A stretch of DNA of 64,000 bases from Agathobacter sp. (lineage in GTDB: Bacteria > Bacillota > Clostridia > Lachnospirales > Lachnospiraceae). Both the position numbers and the translations under genes were made by a program. Each line of letters starts with the position of its first letter. Positions within the stretch are counted from its first letter, which is position 1. Shown here one piece after another: positions 46,142-53,302 of this stretch. The notes beneath the pieces were generated by a model. That model was given only the letters and a program-made list of their open reading frames with translations, was not told the DNA's origin and searched no databases. Location: the NCBI GenBank assembly GCA_017409825.1, contig JAFQRZ010000003.1, positions 1 through 64,000 of the forward strand, in the 5' to 3' direction.

Positions 46142-46155
46142 TCCTTCATAGAAAA

Positions 46156-47028
46156 ATGACTAAAAGAAATTTTGATGAATGGTTAGGAACCTTTACAGAC
46201 AATATCAATTCATATACATATTATGTAGATTTTGAAGGTGTGTATGCGAATGCACAGTTGTTTAAGCGAGAACTGGCGTTAATGCAGACTTTGATTGGAA
46301 GTAAAAATATTCGTGAGGAATTTAAAGATTTAGTTACTGATTATCCAGAGGTTATAAAGTGTATTCCAATATTGTTGGCATTAAGGGACACTGTTGTTGC
46401 GGTAACGGATGAGGATGGAAGAAAAGACTACGATTTCAAGAAAATGAATTATAGTCTGGATGATTACTGTGATTTTATGGAAAAGACAGGTTTGTTTAAT
46501 TTATTAGCAAATCATGTTGTTTCAAACCTATATGACCTTGCTGGTTTGGGTATCAATATTGGATTATCTTCGAATGGACGTAAGAACAGAGGCGGACATC
46601 AGATGGAAGATTTGGTGGAAGGCTATATCGAAAAGGCGGGGTTCGTAAAGGGAGAAACATATTTTAAAGAAATGTATTTAACAGAGATAGAAGAAAAGTG
46701 GGGATACGATTTATCCAATATTTCTGCGGAGGGAACTAGTACAAAGCGATTTGATTTTGTAGTTAAACCGCAAGATTCTGATAATGTATATGTATGTGAG
46801 TGTAATTGCTACAGTTCTGGTGGTTCTAAACTAAATGAAACTGCAAGAAGTTTCAAAACAATTGCATTGGAAGCAGAGGAAATTCCGAATGTATACTTTG
46901 TTTGGTTTACTGACGGTGAGGGTTGGAAGTCTGCCAGACGTAATTTAAAAGAAACTTTTGATGTGTTAGAAACGATTTATAACATTGCGGATATGGAGAA
47001 TGGAATAATTAAAAAAATATTTCAATAA
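46156..47028 (+). CDS. Type II restriction endonuclease, DpnII family
   Basis: The 290-residue protein starts KRNFDEWLGTFTDNINSYTYYVDFEGVY, the N-terminus I associate with R.DpnII/MboI, and has the PD-(D/E)xK-like core around RFDFVVKPQDSDNVYVCECNCYSSGGSKLNETARSF. It would cut unmethylated GATC sites. Length matches R.DpnII (about 288). It is the last recognisable gene of the methylase-methylase-X-nuclease run. Confidence 0.92.
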   Translation: MTKRNFDEWLGTFTDNINSYTYYVDFEGVYANAQLFKRELALMQTLIGSKNIREEFKDLVTDYPEVIKCIPILLALRDTVVAVTDEDGRKDYDFKKMNYSLDDYCDFMEKTGLFNLLANHVVSNLYDLAGLGINIGLSSNGRKNRGGHQMEDLVEGYIEKAGFVKGETYFKEMYLTEIEEKWGYDLSNISAEGTSTKRFDFVVKPQDSDNVYVCECNCYSSGGSKLNETARSFKTIALEAEEIPNVYFVWFTDGEGWKSARRNLKETFDVLETIYNIADMENGIIKKIFQ

Positions 47029-47043
47029 GGTATAAGAGGGAAA

Positions 47044-47490
47044 ATGAAAAAGACACGTAGGAGAAAAAAGAAAAACAAGATTCAAGAAAATGGGCTTTGG
47101 AATGTTGTCCAAGAAGTATTAGTAAAACATTTTGGACTGACAGGATATGCTGTAGGTGGATTATTAAGTGGCCTAATACTGCATATAGCGTTTGCGTTAA
47201 TATACAGATTACAAAATTTGTTTCCTGTTAACGATGAAAATTTAGCAATCGTACCAATCATAATGAGTATTCTTGATATTGTATCAATTGTTTTGTGTTG
47301 TTTGGCAGGCTTGGCAGAGTTGATAGTGCATTTGATTCATAATTTCATAAGAATTTTTAAAGAGGAACAGATTAAGACAGAAAAAGAATTTCAAAAATAT
47401 GATTCTTTGCCAGGGAAAACAGCCGAAATTGCAAAAGAATTAGCAGAAGACATTGAAGCAATAGAAGTGGAGGATGATGATAATGCGTAA
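47044..47490 (+). CDS. Two-helix membrane protein of unknown function
   Basis: The 148-residue protein has a very basic N-terminus (KKTRRRKKKNK), two hydrophobic helices (about 35-58 and 68-100), and an acidic C-terminal tail ending EVEDDDNA. I recognise no family. It follows the nuclease gene by 15 bases and overlaps the DGQHR gene by 8 bases, so it may act with the DGQHR protein. Confidence 0.7.
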   Translation: MKKTRRRKKKNKIQENGLWNVVQEVLVKHFGLTGYAVGGLLSGLILHIAFALIYRLQNLFPVNDENLAIVPIIMSILDIVSIVLCCLAGLAELIVHLIHNFIRIFKEEQIKTEKEFQKYDSLPGKTAEIAKELAEDIEAIEVEDDDNA

Positions 47491-48700
47491 ATGCTTGAAA
47501 GTGATAGAAGTAAATCAAGATGGAAATATTTTTTATATTGGTAAAATGAAAGCACGGGAGTTAGCTGAACTCTCTACAACAAAAGTTCGATATGGTAAAA
47601 GTGAAAATGATTATATGAATTTTTTGCAAGAAGTAGGAGATATGGTTGAAAAACATATTAACGAAGGCGATGTATGGTATTTAAGAGAATTTGATGAAGA
47701 TCCAAATGTACAGAGACGGGAAAGTCTGGAACGTCTTAAGGAAATAGGGAAATATATAGAAAAAGCTAATTCGATTTTTCCGAATGCAATTATATGTAAT
47801 ATTTCACTAAAGAATGGGGAAATGGGTGAAGATATTTGGGATTATGTAAAAGTAACTGATGACAGTTTAAGTTTTGATTCAGATAAAATTGAAATATCTA
47901 TAATAGATGGACAGCATCGTTTGGGTGGTTTTAGATATGCAGAAGATAGTTACCTGGATAAATATGAATTAGTAGTAACGTATTTAGTAGGTTTATTGCC
48001 AGCACAGCAAGCGGAACTATTTGCGACAATAAATGGTAAACAGAAACCGGTAAACAAATCAGTATTGTATGATTTGTCAACAATGTCGGAAGATGAATAT
48101 TCACAACAAATGATGGCTCACCTTATTGTGACATGGTTTAATGTAAATGAGAAATCGCCGTTAAGGAACTATGTAAAAATGTTAGGAAGCGGAAGCGGAA
48201 CTATTTCTCAGGCTGCATTAATAGATGGATTGATGCCTATGATATCTCAGAAAAAAGGAATGTATAAAAAGTTAGATGACGTTAAAGCTAATTTAGAAAT
48301 GCCGATATTTTATGAGAATTATAGAAATAAAGATTCGAAGTATATTGTGCAAAATTTATATGACTATCTGAATGCGGTCAAGAAATGTTTTGAAGAGTAT
48401 TGGAATGCAAATAAGGGTTCTATATTGGTAAAAACAACAGGCATAATAGGATTGTTAATGGCGTATCCAACGATATATGCATATTTACGAATGGCATATG
48501 GAGATAATAGAGGTAGATATAGCAAAGAGATGCTGAAATTGTTGGAAGGAAGAAAGGGAAAGTTTATTCCAATAGCAGAACGTTATGAGGGAGGCGGAAA
48601 ACAGGTCCAAAAGAAGTTTGCTTGTGAATTTTTAGAAGATTTGTTTGATGAAAAAACGATATTAGAAACTAGAGTGGATTATATAGAAAACTTTATGTGA
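47483..48700 (+). CDS. DGQHR-domain (DndB-like) protein
   Basis: The 405-residue protein carries IIDGQHRLGGFRYAED near residue 150, the motif that names the DGQHR/DndB family, then FATINGKQKPVNKSVLYDL, typical of it. DndB acts with DNA phosphorothioation systems, but no dndACDE genes are in the window. Of three nearby ATG codons I prefer 47483, 9 bases after GGAGG; 47474 and 47477 are too close. Function in this island unknown. Confidence 0.85.
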   Translation: MRKCLKVIEVNQDGNIFYIGKMKARELAELSTTKVRYGKSENDYMNFLQEVGDMVEKHINEGDVWYLREFDEDPNVQRRESLERLKEIGKYIEKANSIFPNAIICNISLKNGEMGEDIWDYVKVTDDSLSFDSDKIEISIIDGQHRLGGFRYAEDSYLDKYELVVTYLVGLLPAQQAELFATINGKQKPVNKSVLYDLSTMSEDEYSQQMMAHLIVTWFNVNEKSPLRNYVKMLGSGSGTISQAALIDGLMPMISQKKGMYKKLDDVKANLEMPIFYENYRNKDSKYIVQNLYDYLNAVKKCFEEYWNANKGSILVKTTGIIGLLMAYPTIYAYLRMAYGDNRGRYSKEMLKLLEGRKGKFIPIAERYEGGGKQVQKKFACEFLEDLFDEKTILETRVDYIENFM

Positions 48701-49051
48701 TGGCATTATTCCGGGTCTTAGGGCTTGCCCTAATGTGAACGCTTTGGACGTGAAGTTTTGGCGCAAATTGCTAATGCAACTTTGTGCGTATCCTGTTAGA
48801 GTTTTTTTAGTAGTCAGGTCAGCTGTGATGTCTTTGGGGCAGTGCCGCTGACTTTGGCTTATTTACTGGGTTTGTGGGTGGTCAGCATCGCTGACCAGTA
48901 AATTTATAGAAATTGGTTGGTCAGTTGTACTGTCTGTATTTTGGTCAGTTCATCTGACCAATTTTTTTATGTATTTTTTGCAATCAGCTTTTTTTGACTC
49001 CAAGAAGATAGTAGAAGCCCAGAGAAGGGTGTCGGAAAGGAGGAAGTTGAT
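48701..49051 (+). other. Non-coding gap with GGTCAG repeats
   Basis: The 351-base gap holds four GGTCAG hexamers (48817, 48880, 48919, 48943). Two of them form dyads: TGGTCAGC-ATC-GCTGACCA (48879-48897) and the terminator at 48941-48968. A separate AGGGC/GCCCT hairpin lies near 48719-48731. No gene is seen. Confidence 0.65.
48941..48968 (+). terminator. Intrinsic terminator before the excisionase gene
   Basis: TTGGTCAG and CTGACCAA form an 8-bp stem with a 5-base loop and run into seven T. It would insulate xis/int from the defence genes. Confidence 0.85.
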
Positions 49052-49240
49052 ATGGCAGAAAAACAGACTAGAAAGAAATTCGTCCGCTACAAAGACGGTG
49101 CAGAATTGTATTCCCTAGGCATTCAGAACTTCATGAAGATTGCCAAGGAGGCAGGCGCGGTGCGTAAGATTCGCGGAACAGTTCTTGTGAATACTGAGAA
49201 GCTGGATGAATATATAGATTCTTTTGAAGTGAGAGAGTAA
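49052..49240 (+). CDS. Excisionase-like protein (DUF6462 style)
   Basis: The 62-residue basic protein (RKKFVRYKDGAELYSLGIQNFMKIAKEAGA) has the layout of the small winged-helix excisionases paired with Tn916-type integrases, including the VNTEKLDEYIDSF end. GGAAAGGAGGAAG precedes the start. The integrase gene lies 131 bases downstream. Confidence 0.82.
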   Translation: MAEKQTRKKFVRYKDGAELYSLGIQNFMKIAKEAGAVRKIRGTVLVNTEKLDEYIDSFEVRE

Positions 49241-49257
49241 AGATTAACAGGCGAGCC

Positions 49258-49309
49258 TTGACTGAGGAAGTGCATAAAAGATATAATGACAACACACAAG
49301 TCGTTGTCA
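49258..49309 (+). promoter_or_regulatory. Integrase promoter with overlapping operator dyad
   Basis: TTGACT (49258-49263), 18 bases, TATAAT (49282-49287). The dyad TGACAAC..GTTGTCA (49287-49293 and 49303-49309) begins at the last base of the -10 and covers the expected transcription start, a position suited to a repressor site. Confidence 0.6.
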
Positions 49310-49310
49310 A

Positions 49311-49366
49311 AGGAGGATATTTTATAGCACATTGGTTGAGGCTCGTTACTATTTAGAAACGAGGTG
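49311..49366 (+). promoter_or_regulatory. Integrase leader with alternative hairpins
   Basis: CTCGTT (49342-49347) can pair with AACGAG (49358-49363), covering part of the integrase ribosome site GAGGTG (49361-49366). The overlapping AGGCTCG (49339-49345) can instead pair with CGAGCCT (49252-49258), which lies upstream of the integrase promoter and so exists only in read-through RNA. An unused-looking AGGAGG lies at 49311-49316. Confidence 0.4.
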
Positions 49367-49371
49367 ATACT

Positions 49372-50631
49372 ATGGCAAGTGCCAGAAAAGACAAAAAAGG
49401 AAGAGCTCTTTACAAGGGCGAAAATGAACATGCAGCAGGCGGATATTATTATCAGTATATGCATCACGGGAAGAGACGGACGGTTTACGCACCATCGCTA
49501 CCGGAACTTCGGGAGAAAGAAGATCTGATTAAGAAAGCGATGATGGATGGATTGGATAGTCATCTCGCGAAAACCAAGACCTTGAATGATATGTTTGATG
49601 AGTATATGTGGCTTAAAACGGATATAAGGGAGACAACTCGTGCCAATTATACCTACATGTATAATCATTTCGTCCGGGATAGTTTTGGAAAACGAAAAGT
49701 AGGTTCTATCAAGTATACGGATGTAAAGGAATTCTATCTATCCATCTTACAAAACGATATGATGAAAGCGTCCACATTGGAAAGCATACATACAGTAGTC
49801 AGACCATCCATGCAGTTGGCAGTTCGTAATGATATCATTATGAAAAATCCATGCAATGATGTTATGGCGGAGATTAAGAGAAGTGCTTTCTGGGAAAAGG
49901 ATAAGAGACATGCTTTGACAGAGGAAGAACAGGATGCGTTTTTACAGTATCTTGCGGAGCATGAGGAAATGAGACGCTGGTATATTGTTTTTACAGTGCT
50001 GATAGGAACCGGAATGCGTCTGGGAGAGTTTAGTGGATTACGATGGGATGATGTGGATTTTGAAGAGAACCACATTGATGTAAACCATCAGGCTGTCTAT
50101 TACTCCCACGGAGACAGGAAATGTAGATGGGGAATCAGCGTTCCTAAGACAGAGAATGGAGTGCGTATTATACCGATGTTGGAACCTGTCAGAGAAGCAT
50201 TGCTGGAAGAATACGAGTGGCAGAAGGAACATGGTTTTAGCAAATATAAATTGGATGGGTATTCTAGGTTTGTGTTTACCAATCGATTTGACAAGCTCTA
50301 TAACCAAGGATGCCTGAACAAACAGATTGAACGAATCCGTCAGGCATACAACCGTGAGGAAGAGATAAAAGCCAAACAAGAGAAACGCCGTCCGTTATTG
50401 CTACCACACTTTACCAATCATCAGTTGCGCCATACCTTCTGTTCAAGGCTATGTGAGCAAGATGTAAATGTGAAACTGATTCAGGAAGTAATGGGACATG
50501 CAGACGTATCCACAACATTTGATATTTACGCAGAGTTTTCCGCAAAGAAGAAAAAGGAAGCATTTAAGCTTTTAGATAATGGTAGCATTATCAAGACGCA
50601 GAAGAAAGCGAAGCAAGATGATGACAATTAG
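49372..50631 (+). CDS. Tyrosine recombinase (Tn916-type integrase)
   Basis: The 419-residue protein has an N-terminal arm-binding domain (GGYYYQYMHHGKRRTVYAPSL), a core-binding domain (about 75-170) and a catalytic domain. The latter carries GTGMRLGEFSGLRW (Arg), HQLRHTFCSRL (His-x-x-Arg), MGHADVSTTFDIYAEF (His and the nucleophile Tyr). It would integrate and, with the excisionase, excise the island at the lysS 29-bp site. The gene lies about 165 bases from attR, the standard arrangement. GAGGTG precedes ATG 49372. Confidence 0.95.
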   Translation: MASARKDKKGRALYKGENEHAAGGYYYQYMHHGKRRTVYAPSLPELREKEDLIKKAMMDGLDSHLAKTKTLNDMFDEYMWLKTDIRETTRANYTYMYNHFVRDSFGKRKVGSIKYTDVKEFYLSILQNDMMKASTLESIHTVVRPSMQLAVRNDIIMKNPCNDVMAEIKRSAFWEKDKRHALTEEEQDAFLQYLAEHEEMRRWYIVFTVLIGTGMRLGEFSGLRWDDVDFEENHIDVNHQAVYYSHGDRKCRWGISVPKTENGVRIIPMLEPVREALLEEYEWQKEHGFSKYKLDGYSRFVFTNRFDKLYNQGCLNKQIERIRQAYNREEEIKAKQEKRRPLLLPHFTNHQLRHTFCSRLCEQDVNVKLIQEVMGHADVSTTFDIYAEFSAKKKKEAFKLLDNGSIIKTQKKAKQDDDN

Positions 50632-50669
50632 CATTGTGTCAGAGGCGACAGACTTGTGAATTTCATACT

Positions 50670-50688
50670 ATTATGCAGAAATTATGCA
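50670..50688 (+). repeat. Putative integrase arm-type sites, right
   Basis: ATTATGCA occurs at 50670-50677 and 50681-50688, with the same 11-base phasing as the left pair at 39646-39664. A further loosely shared stretch (AAGGACA) follows in both arms. Confidence 0.55.
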
Positions 50689-50796
50689 AAAGGCATATAC
50701 TATATGGAATCATGTGTAATCTTTATAGAAGGACAAAACGGCGGATTTAAAGCATTCATAGCGATTTGTAATCTTTTGTAAAGTGCCGGAAAGTCA

Positions 50797-50825
50797 TCCC
50801 GACAATGAAGAGTTTGGATAAATAA
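50797..50825 (+). repeat. attR of the lysS-integrated island (29-bp direct repeat)
   Basis: This is an exact copy of 39576-39604, the lysS 3' end with stop codon. Just beyond it lies the terminator that would have served lysS before integration. Confidence 0.92.
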
Positions 50826-50839
50826 GTGCAGTGTGTATG

Positions 50840-50876
50840 GACCACTTTCAAGCGAAGGCTTGGGAGTGGTCTTTTT
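50840..50876 (+). terminator. Original lysS terminator
   Basis: GACCACTTTCAAGC and GCTTGGGAGTGGTC form a long stem with a GAAG loop, followed by TTTTT. It lies 15 bases after attR. Confidence 0.88.
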
Positions 50877-51091
50877 GCATATGTGAAAAAAATGTATGGA
50901 TATAAAAAGAAGTAAAGGAAGTTTTCCGCAGAGATAAAGACCGTTTTATAGTACGACAAATGAGTATAATAGGAATTAGGAAGAGGAAAAGTATTCGCCT
51001 AGTTCTTATTTGATTGCAATTGTAGCACAACTACGATTTGATACACAGAAAGGCGGTATATTATGGAAAATTATAATTTACAATTACAGGA

Positions 51092-51229
51092 ATGCATCAT
51101 TATTATGGAACAGATGAATTTGACTTTGTGGATTTGTGCACATATGGAAGCAGAACAAATGGCAGAGCGGATAAAGATTCGGATTTAGATATTCTCTTAG
51201 AATTTAAAGGGAGTGCTCAGGAACGATAG
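51092..51229 (+). pseudogene. Remnant of a minimal nucleotidyltransferase (MNT)
   Basis: The 45-codon frame reads DLCTYGSRTNGRADKDSDLDILLEFKG, the GS-x(9)-DxD core of MNT-type nucleotidyltransferases (MntA or HEPN-MNT antitoxins), and then stops. The N-terminus is in another frame: a good ribosome site and ATG at 51063 lead into a different reading frame. The remaining about 50 C-terminal residues are missing. I call it a frameshifted, truncated relic. Confidence 0.65.
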
Positions 51230-51311
51230 AGGAGTATTTAAGGAGGTGTTGAGTGCTAGATAAATTGGTATAAAATATACAGTTGCGGAAAATGTTTTTA
51301 CACTAATTCTA

Positions 51312-51372
51312 TTGACAAATTAATAACAATTAATCATAATTGACTTATGAGTTAGTAACTTACGAGTTAGTA
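51312..51372 (+). promoter_or_regulatory. Promoter and tandem 15-bp repeats before the ATPase gene
   Basis: TTGACA (51312-51317), 17 bases, CATAAT (51335-51340). Immediately after lie two adjacent 15-base copies of ACTTANGAGTTAGTA (51343-51357 and 51358-51372), differing at one base. Their place at the transcription start suggests a repressor site. Confidence 0.6.
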
Positions 51373-51391
51373 AAAAGAAGGGAAAAGAAAT

Positions 51392-52783
51392 ATGTTTCAT
51401 TGCAGAGAAAATGAATTGTATGATTTGAACCGAAGATATGAAAAAGGGAATTTTGAGTGCATTATTGTATATGGACGTCGCCGAGTAGGAAAAACTGCAC
51501 TTATAAATGAGTTCTGTAAAGATAAGCCAACTATATTTTTGTCTGCACTTAATGCAAGTTCACAGGAAAATTTAGAAGCACTTTCAAAAGCTATTTATGA
51601 GAAAAGTTATCCGGGAGTGGAGTCGGCTCCTGTTTATGCATCGTTTGACGCTGCATTTGCAGAAATTACACGTATGGCAAGGGAAGAGAGAATTGTATTT
51701 GTTATTGATGAGTATCCATATCTCGCAAAAGCAGATAAGTCTATTTCTTCAAGATTGCAACATATCATTGACCATATATGGAAAGATAGTCAGCTATTCC
51801 TAATTCTCTGTGGATCTTCTATGAGTTTTATGGAATATCAGGTGTTGGGGTATGAGAGTCCGCTTTATGGAAGAAGAACAGGACAGTTTAAAATTCAAGC
51901 ATTAGATTATAAAGAGATGACCGCATTTAATCCGGAATTAGATGAAGAGCAGCAGTCGCTTGTTTATGGTATTACGGGAGGTGTGCCGCATTATATTAAT
52001 AAGCTTGAAGTAGAAAATGATATTGATGAAGCATTAAAAAATAATTTGTTTAATACTTCTAGTTATTTATTTGAAGAACCAGAAAATTTATTGAAACAGG
52101 AACTACGTGAGCCGACCATATATAATTCCATTATTACAGCGATTGCTGGAGGTGCGTCGCGTTCTAATGAAATATCAACCAAAATGGGTATGGAATCGGC
52201 GATATGTGCTAAATATTTAAAGGTTCTTTTAGATCTCGGTATTATTAAAAAGGAAACACCTATTACAGAAAGAGGCGGAAAAAAGACAATATATGCGATA
52301 GGTGATAATTTCTTCCGTTTTTGGTATAGATTTGTTCCACAGAATACATCTGCAATTAGTGCAGGGAAAATTGAAAGAATATATGATACATTAATCAAAC
52401 AGCATTTCTCCGATTATATGGGACTTGTTTTTGAACAGATGTGTAGAGAATATCTGCTTCGCTATGCAGAAGATTTACCTATTATTTTATCAGATGTAGG
52501 TCAATGGTGGGGAACAGATGCAAAAGAAAAGAAAGAAGTACAGATTGATATTGTAGGAACACCAGTTGAGGGAAAAGAATATATTATTGGGTCTTGCAAA
52601 TACCGTAATGAAATAATTGGCGTGAATGAGTTGGAATTGTTAAAACACTATGCAACAGTATTCGGAAAGGGAGAAAAATATCATTATTATATTTTTTCAA
52701 AAGGTGGGTTTACAAAAGGATTGCAAGAGTTGGCCGGTAAAGGAGAGGTTAAACTTTTGACCTTGGAGGATTTGTATAAATAA
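51392..52783 (+). CDS. AAA-type ATPase with DUF234 C-terminal domain
   Basis: The 463-residue protein has Walker A VYGRRRVGKTALI (about residues 30-42), Walker B IVFVIDEYPYL, a GSSMSFME sensor segment, and a winged-helix region (about 235-285). The C-terminal DUF234 domain carries FRFWYRFVPQN and nuclease-like EVQIDIVG and SCKYRNEIIGVNEL (D..E..K pattern). It resembles the archaeal-type ATPase/DUF234 family, whose role is not established. It lies just outside the lysS island, next to a nucleotidyltransferase relic. AAGGGAAAAG precedes the start. Confidence 0.85.
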   Translation: MFHCRENELYDLNRRYEKGNFECIIVYGRRRVGKTALINEFCKDKPTIFLSALNASSQENLEALSKAIYEKSYPGVESAPVYASFDAAFAEITRMAREERIVFVIDEYPYLAKADKSISSRLQHIIDHIWKDSQLFLILCGSSMSFMEYQVLGYESPLYGRRTGQFKIQALDYKEMTAFNPELDEEQQSLVYGITGGVPHYINKLEVENDIDEALKNNLFNTSSYLFEEPENLLKQELREPTIYNSIITAIAGGASRSNEISTKMGMESAICAKYLKVLLDLGIIKKETPITERGGKKTIYAIGDNFFRFWYRFVPQNTSAISAGKIERIYDTLIKQHFSDYMGLVFEQMCREYLLRYAEDLPIILSDVGQWWGTDAKEKKEVQIDIVGTPVEGKEYIIGSCKYRNEIIGVNELELLKHYATVFGKGEKYHYYIFSKGGFTKGLQELAGKGEVKLLTLEDLYK

Positions 52784-52905
52784 GTATGGTTATTAATTGA
52801 GTTTCTAAAAAGGAGGCTGCCATGAAGTCAAAGGTTTTAATAAAGAGTAATGGGTTGTGCTAAAATAAATTGACATCAATTTAAATGAAATAGAACGGAG
52901 CAATA

Positions 52906-53265
52906 ATGAGGGAGAGCATATTAATCGTTGATGACGATGTAGTAAGTTTAAAATTGGCAGGCATGATACTTGAGAAGGACTATGAGATTCATAGTGCAAA
53001 ATCAGGCTTGGATGCCTTGTGCTTTTTGAGAAGGCAGAGGGTAGATTTGATTTTGTTAGATGTTGAAATGCCAATTATGAATGGTTTGAAGACACTTGAA
53101 AAGATAAGAAGTGATCGTGAAATAGCGGATATTCCTGTTATCATGCTGACCTCATCCAATGATAAGGAAACGATAATAGATGCATGTAGGATGGAAATTA
53201 TAGATTATGTGGTAAAACCATTTATTCCTTCGGATTTATTGGAAAGAGTAGAAAAGGCATTATAG
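52906..53265 (+). CDS. Receiver-only response regulator
   Basis: The 119-residue protein is a lone receiver domain: ILIVDDDVVS (acidic pocket), ILLDVEMPIMNG (phospho-acceptor Asp near residue 51), MLTSS and VVKPF (conserved Lys). No output domain follows and no histidine kinase is nearby. ACGGAGCAATA precedes the start. Receiver-only proteins often act by protein contact; the target here is unknown. Confidence 0.9.
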   Translation: MRESILIVDDDVVSLKLAGMILEKDYEIHSAKSGLDALCFLRRQRVDLILLDVEMPIMNGLKTLEKIRSDREIADIPVIMLTSSNDKETIIDACRMEIIDYVVKPFIPSDLLERVEKAL

Positions 53266-53302
53266 TCCATAGATGGTGAAAAGGAAGCGCGGAGGTAACA
53301 TT

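Larger units (their letters stand above)
39576..50825 (+). mobile_element. Integrated defence island at lysS
   Basis: An 11.2-kb segment lies between two exact 29-bp repeats in the 3' end of lysS, with an excisionase-like gene (49052) and tyrosine integrase gene (49372) at the right end. Cargo in order: retron (40072-42251), solitary methyltransferase, DpnII-type restriction-modification operon with an extra gene, two-helix membrane protein and DGQHR protein. I see no relaxase, conjugation, replication or phage structural gene, so it is an integrase-bearing genomic island or a satellite-like mobilisable element rather than an intact ICE. By eye it is more AT-rich than lysS and upstream genes. 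Confidence 0.9.
50632..51091 (+). other. Right end of the island and flank, non-coding
   Basis: This 460-base stretch contains the right arm repeats, attR (50797-50825) and the native lysS terminator (50840-50876). From 50877 to 51062 I see only a short GTAG/CTAC hairpin near 51017-51030 and a ribosome-like site, AAAGGCGG, before ATG 51063. Confidence 0.65.

Noticed and set aside
47044-47490. Two-helix protein as a phage holin
   Set aside because: The basic head and acidic tail fit loosely, but there is no endolysin or phage gene in the island and the gene is coupled to a DGQHR protein.
48817-48968. Possible CRISPR array in the GGTCAG repeat region
   Set aside because: The repeats are only six bases, unequally spaced, and there are no cas genes in the window.
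52822-52863. 13-codon frame (starts MKSKVLIKSN) with a good AGGAGG site
   Set aside because: It could be a leader or the stump of a lost gene, but nothing beyond the ribosome site supports expression.
52871-52900. TTGACA upstream of the response regulator as its promoter
   Set aside because: The only -10-like sequence is 15 bases away and would start transcription almost at the start codon.
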